Source: Rikenella sp.
GTDB taxonomy: Bacteria > Bacteroidota > Bacteroidia > Bacteroidales > Rikenellaceae
Assembly (NCBI GenBank): GCA_029054535.1
Contig: JAIDFC010000278.1
Coordinates: 1 to 8,849 of the forward strand
Reading direction: 5' to 3'
DNA length: 8,849 bases
Shown here: piece by piece, positions 7,073-8,849 of the stretch
Position numbering within the stretch: position 1 is the first letter of the stretch
Layout: each line of letters opens with the position of its first letter
The notes under the pieces: model-generated
The model's input: only the letters and a program-made list of their open reading frames with translations
Database searches by the model: none
What the model was told of the DNA's origin: nothing
Program-made: the position numbers and the translations under genes

Positions 7073-7141
7073 GTGGGGATTCTTTTTGAGCGCGCCATTT
7101 AGGTTATATGAAACTCAGGCGCGCCTAAAAGAACCCCACCC
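7071..7141. repeat. Long imperfect stem-loop in repeat copy 1
   Basis: Three paired blocks give 22 base pairs: GGGTGGGG (7071-7078) with 7134-7141, TTCTTTT (7080-7086) with 7127-7133, and GCGCGCC (7090-7096) with 7118-7124. They are separated by a one-base bulge (7079) and a small internal loop. The apical loop is 21 bases (7097-7117) and A/T-rich. It is the most stable structure in the element and its probable centre. Confidence 0.8.
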
Positions 7142-7166
7142 GATCACAAGGGTAGACACGGCCAGA

Positions 7167-7183
7167 GCATCCCAGCGGGATGC
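7167..7183. repeat. Short hairpin in repeat copy 1
   Basis: GCATCCC (7167-7173) and GGGATGC (7177-7183) form a perfect 7-bp stem with an AGC loop. It lies just before the right-hand mirrored end of the element. Confidence 0.6.
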
Positions 7184-7200
7184 GTGCTAAAGTTTTTTTG

Positions 7201-7224
7201 GTTCTTTTTGTTCACAAAAAGAAC
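7201..7224. repeat. Right-end hairpin of repeat copy 1
   Basis: GTTCTTTTTGT (7201-7211) pairs perfectly with ACAAAAAGAAC (7214-7224) around a two-base loop. Its T5/A5 arms and tiny loop mirror the left-end hairpin at 6991-7012, and it marks the probable right boundary of the element. Confidence 0.75.
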
Positions 7225-7285
7225 AGTACCCTCCTGTCGCTAAAGACCGTTTACAGAAAATAGAACAATTAAAAAATAGTAGAGA

Positions 7286-7846
7286 ATGAATCGATTGAGG
7301 CGATTGAGTCGGGAATTGCATCGTCATGCGTCGTATTTTTTCGCCGGCGTTGTTTTGATTTATGCGATTTCGGGGATCGCGTTGAACCACAAGGGGACCT
7401 TCAACAGCAATTACGAGGTTCGTCGGAGTACTTTCGTGGTTTCGGGCGCTCTGCCGGAGCGTAGCGGGGTGGACGAGGCGTGGGTGAAGAGCGCATTGTT
7501 GAGTCCGGTGGGCGAGGAAGGGGCTTACACGAAGCACTATTTTCCGCAGGACAACGTGGTGAAAGTCTTTTTGAAGGGCGGTTCGAGCGTGGTGGCCGAT
7601 CTTTCGACCGGTCGGGCCGAGTACGAGGCCCTCAAGCGGCGTCCTTTTTTCGGAGCCGTCAGCCGGTTGCACTACAATCCGGGGCGGTGGTGGACTCTTT
7701 TTTCGGACATCTTCGCCGGGGCGTTGATTCTGGTTACGATCACCGGATTCACGATGATGAAGGGGCGACGCGGATTGATCGGTTGGGGCGGGGCGGAATT
7801 GCTCGCCGGCCTATTGTTTCCGTTGGCGTTCCTGTTGTTTTTCTAA
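7286..7846 (+). CDS. PepSY-associated TM helix protein
   Basis: A protein of 186 residues with no cleavable signal. A basic N-terminus (RLRRLSRELHRH) leads into TM1 at about 15-33. Directly after it comes the conserved-type GIALNHKG with His35, then a soluble segment of about 95 residues that resembles half a PepSY unit (a DLSTGRAEYE turn at 105-114). RLHYNPGRWWTLFSD (127-141, His129) leads into TM2 (about 141-158) and TM3 (about 168-186). This matches the small Bacteroidetes PepSY-associated TM family. Relatives with PepSY-TM folds act in ferric-siderophore or flavin-linked reduction and in peptide or heme handling; which applies here is unknown. His12, His14, His35 and His129 near membrane boundaries could bind heme or metal (inference). 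The leader is A-rich without a clear promoter. The ABC ATPase gene follows after 15 bases, so they probably form an operon. Third positions are richer in G and T than in neighbouring genes. Confidence 0.9.
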   Translation: MNRLRRLSRELHRHASYFFAGVVLIYAISGIALNHKGTFNSNYEVRRSTFVVSGALPERSGVDEAWVKSALLSPVGEEGAYTKHYFPQDNVVKVFLKGGSSVVADLSTGRAEYEALKRRPFFGAVSRLHYNPGRWWTLFSDIFAGALILVTITGFTMMKGRRGLIGWGGAELLAGLLFPLAFLLFF

Positions 7847-7861
7847 AAGCGAAGGGTTAGT

Positions 7862-8749
7862 ATGACTGACACGATTATTGAATGCCGCAACCTGACCCAC
7901 TACTACGGGAAGCGGCTGATCTACGAGAACCTGAGTTTCGGCGTTCCTCAGGGCCGTATCCTGGGGCTGCTGGGCAAGAACGGGACCGGCAAAACGACCA
8001 CGATCAACATCCTGAGCGGCTACCTGCAACCTCGTTCGGGAGCTTGCTACATCTTCGGCGAGGAGATCCGGCGCATGGATCCGCGCACGAGGCAACGGAT
8101 CGGCCTGCTGATCGAGGGCCACGTCCAGTATGCGTTCATGACCATCGCTCAGATCGAGCGGTTCTACGCCCCGTTCTACCCCCGATGGAACCGCGCGGCG
8201 TACTACGAGTTGATGGAGAAACTGCACGTCGCGCCGGGCCAACGCATCTCGCGGATGTCGTGCGGCCAACGGTCGCAGGTGGCGTTGGGGCTGATCCTGG
8301 CCCAGAATCCCGAGCTGCTGGTTCTGGACGACTTCTCGCTGGGGCTCGACCCGGGATACCGGAGACTCTTCATCGAGTACTTGCGCGAGTATGCCAAAGC
8401 CGAAAACAAAACGGTCTTCCTCACCTCGCACATCATCCAGGACATGGAACGACTCATCGACGACTGTATCCTACTGGACTACGGCCGGATCCTGCTCCAA
8501 CAGCCGGTCGACACGCTGCTCGACTCGATCCGACGCTACACGTTCGAGACGACGGCACAGGGACCGAGTCCCGACGACGAACGACTCTTCCACCCCTCGG
8601 TCATCCGCGGACACGGAGAACTGTTCTCGTTCCTCCCCGAACCCGAAGTCCGAAAAATCCTCTCCGATCAAGGGGTACCTTTCGACAACCTCGCGTCCGA
8701 ACACGTCAACCTCGAAGATGCCTTTATCGGACTCACCGGTAAATATTAA
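7862..8749 (+). CDS. ABC transporter ATP-binding protein
   Basis: A protein of 295 residues that would power a membrane transporter by ATP hydrolysis. The Walker A is GKNGTGKTT (38-46). The Q-loop position is Glu85 (GLLIEGH), as in many ABC-2 type exporter ATPases. A FYPRWN stretch (105-110) recalls YtrB-like ATPases. The signature is MSCGQ (132-136) instead of LSGGQ. Walker B is LLVLD (152-156) followed by Asp157 where the catalytic Glu is expected, then FSLGLDP with an intact D-loop, and His190 is the switch histidine (TSH). The C-terminal 80 or so residues form a family-specific tail. The gene follows the PepSY-TM gene by 15 bases with a GAAGGG upstream that may aid initiation. No permease is in the window; it probably lies downstream, although the repeat element begins two bases after the stop. 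The substrate is unknown. Confidence 0.93.
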   Translation: MTDTIIECRNLTHYYGKRLIYENLSFGVPQGRILGLLGKNGTGKTTTINILSGYLQPRSGACYIFGEEIRRMDPRTRQRIGLLIEGHVQYAFMTIAQIERFYAPFYPRWNRAAYYELMEKLHVAPGQRISRMSCGQRSQVALGLILAQNPELLVLDDFSLGLDPGYRRLFIEYLREYAKAENKTVFLTSHIIQDMERLIDDCILLDYGRILLQQPVDTLLDSIRRYTFETTAQGPSPDDERLFHPSVIRGHGELFSFLPEPEVRKILSDQGVPFDNLASEHVNLEDAFIGLTGKY

Positions 8750-8751
8750 AA

Positions 8752-8849
8752 CCGTTCTATTTTTTGCAATCCGTGTTTGGCTACTGTACGGAACTGCCGC
8801 TTTTTGTAAAAAGCGGCACCAAAAACTTTTAACTAGCTACGCTACGCCT
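8752..8849 (+). repeat. Multi-hairpin repeat element, copy 2 (cut by window end)
   Basis: It starts two bases after the ABC ATPase stop codon with CCGTTCT, as copy 1 does after the lipoprotein stop. From 8776 to the window end it matches 6971-7044 with a single difference (8807), which falls in a hairpin loop. It has the same orientation as copy 1 and the same position relative to the upstream gene. The remainder of the element is outside the window. Confidence 0.88.
8796..8817. repeat. Hairpin 1 of repeat copy 2
   Basis: The stem is the same GCCGCTTTTT with AAAAAGCGGC as in copy 1, here with a GT loop. The only substitution between the copies in this region is in the loop, so the stem is intact in both. 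Confidence 0.85.

Larger units (their letters stand above)
6946..7224 (+). repeat. Multi-hairpin repeat element, copy 1
   Basis: A non-coding stretch that begins at the first base after the lipoprotein stop codon and shares its first roughly 100 bases with the window's right end. The part 6971-7044 matches 8776-8849 at 73 of 74 positions; the 30 bases before it are more diverged (four substitutions and a one-base gap). The ends are mirrored: at the left a T5/A5 hairpin (6991-7012) is followed by CCAAAAACTTTTA, and at the right TAAAGTTTTTTTGG is followed by another T5/A5 hairpin (7201-7224). Between them lie three more inverted repeats. No open frame with coding character is present. It resembles a MITE- or REP-like dispersed element, or a structured 3' untranslated region. 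From 7225 to the next start (7286) I see no clear promoter. Confidence 0.8.

Noticed and set aside
6946..7224. An insertion sequence with transposase, or a CRISPR array
   Set aside because: There is no open frame with coding character, and the internal stems are not regularly spaced direct repeats.

Overview
The window looks like a chromosomal piece of a GC-rich gut Bacteroidales, most likely Alistipes or a close Rikenellaceae relative (inference). Supporting signs are Bacteroidetes-type promoters (TAnnTTTG -7 box), A/T-rich leaders with weak or no Shine-Dalgarno, strong G/C third-position bias, and gene families largely confined to Bacteroidetes: a TonB receptor with an N-terminal carboxypeptidase-like domain, a DUF4876-type lipoprotein, and a small PepSY-associated TM protein. 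No rRNA, tRNA, CRISPR array or transposase gene is visible.

Left part, 265-5889, minus strand: a three-gene outer-membrane operon transcribed from a recognisable promoter at 5911-5942. The order is TonB-dependent receptor (3148-5889), surface-type lipoprotein with a lamin-tail-like core (1816-3087), and a second outer-membrane beta-barrel resembling DUF6850 proteins (265-1803). Gaps are 60 and 12 bases. The layout suggests an active uptake system with receptor, surface accessory and extra barrel; the cargo cannot be read from sequence. A strong hairpin with a T run lies beyond the 3' end at 44-84.

Middle, 5890-6351: about 460 bases without an intact gene. It holds the operon promoter, a near-perfect intrinsic terminator for the minus strand (5957-6000), a decayed minus-strand coding remnant (about 6001-6250), a short inverted repeat, and the promoter of the next gene.

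Right part, 6352-8849, plus strand: a small lipoprotein with a CxHxCxH motif, a PepSY-associated TM protein and an ABC ATPase 15 bases after it. Directly after the stop codons of the lipoprotein and of the ATPase lies the same repeat element. The first copy (6946-7224) is about 280 bases, carries several hairpins and has mirrored ends; the second is cut by the window end. The PepSY-ATPase pair is therefore bracketed by direct repeats. A metal, heme or siderophore role for the right-hand genes is only inference; any permease for the ATPase must lie outside the window.
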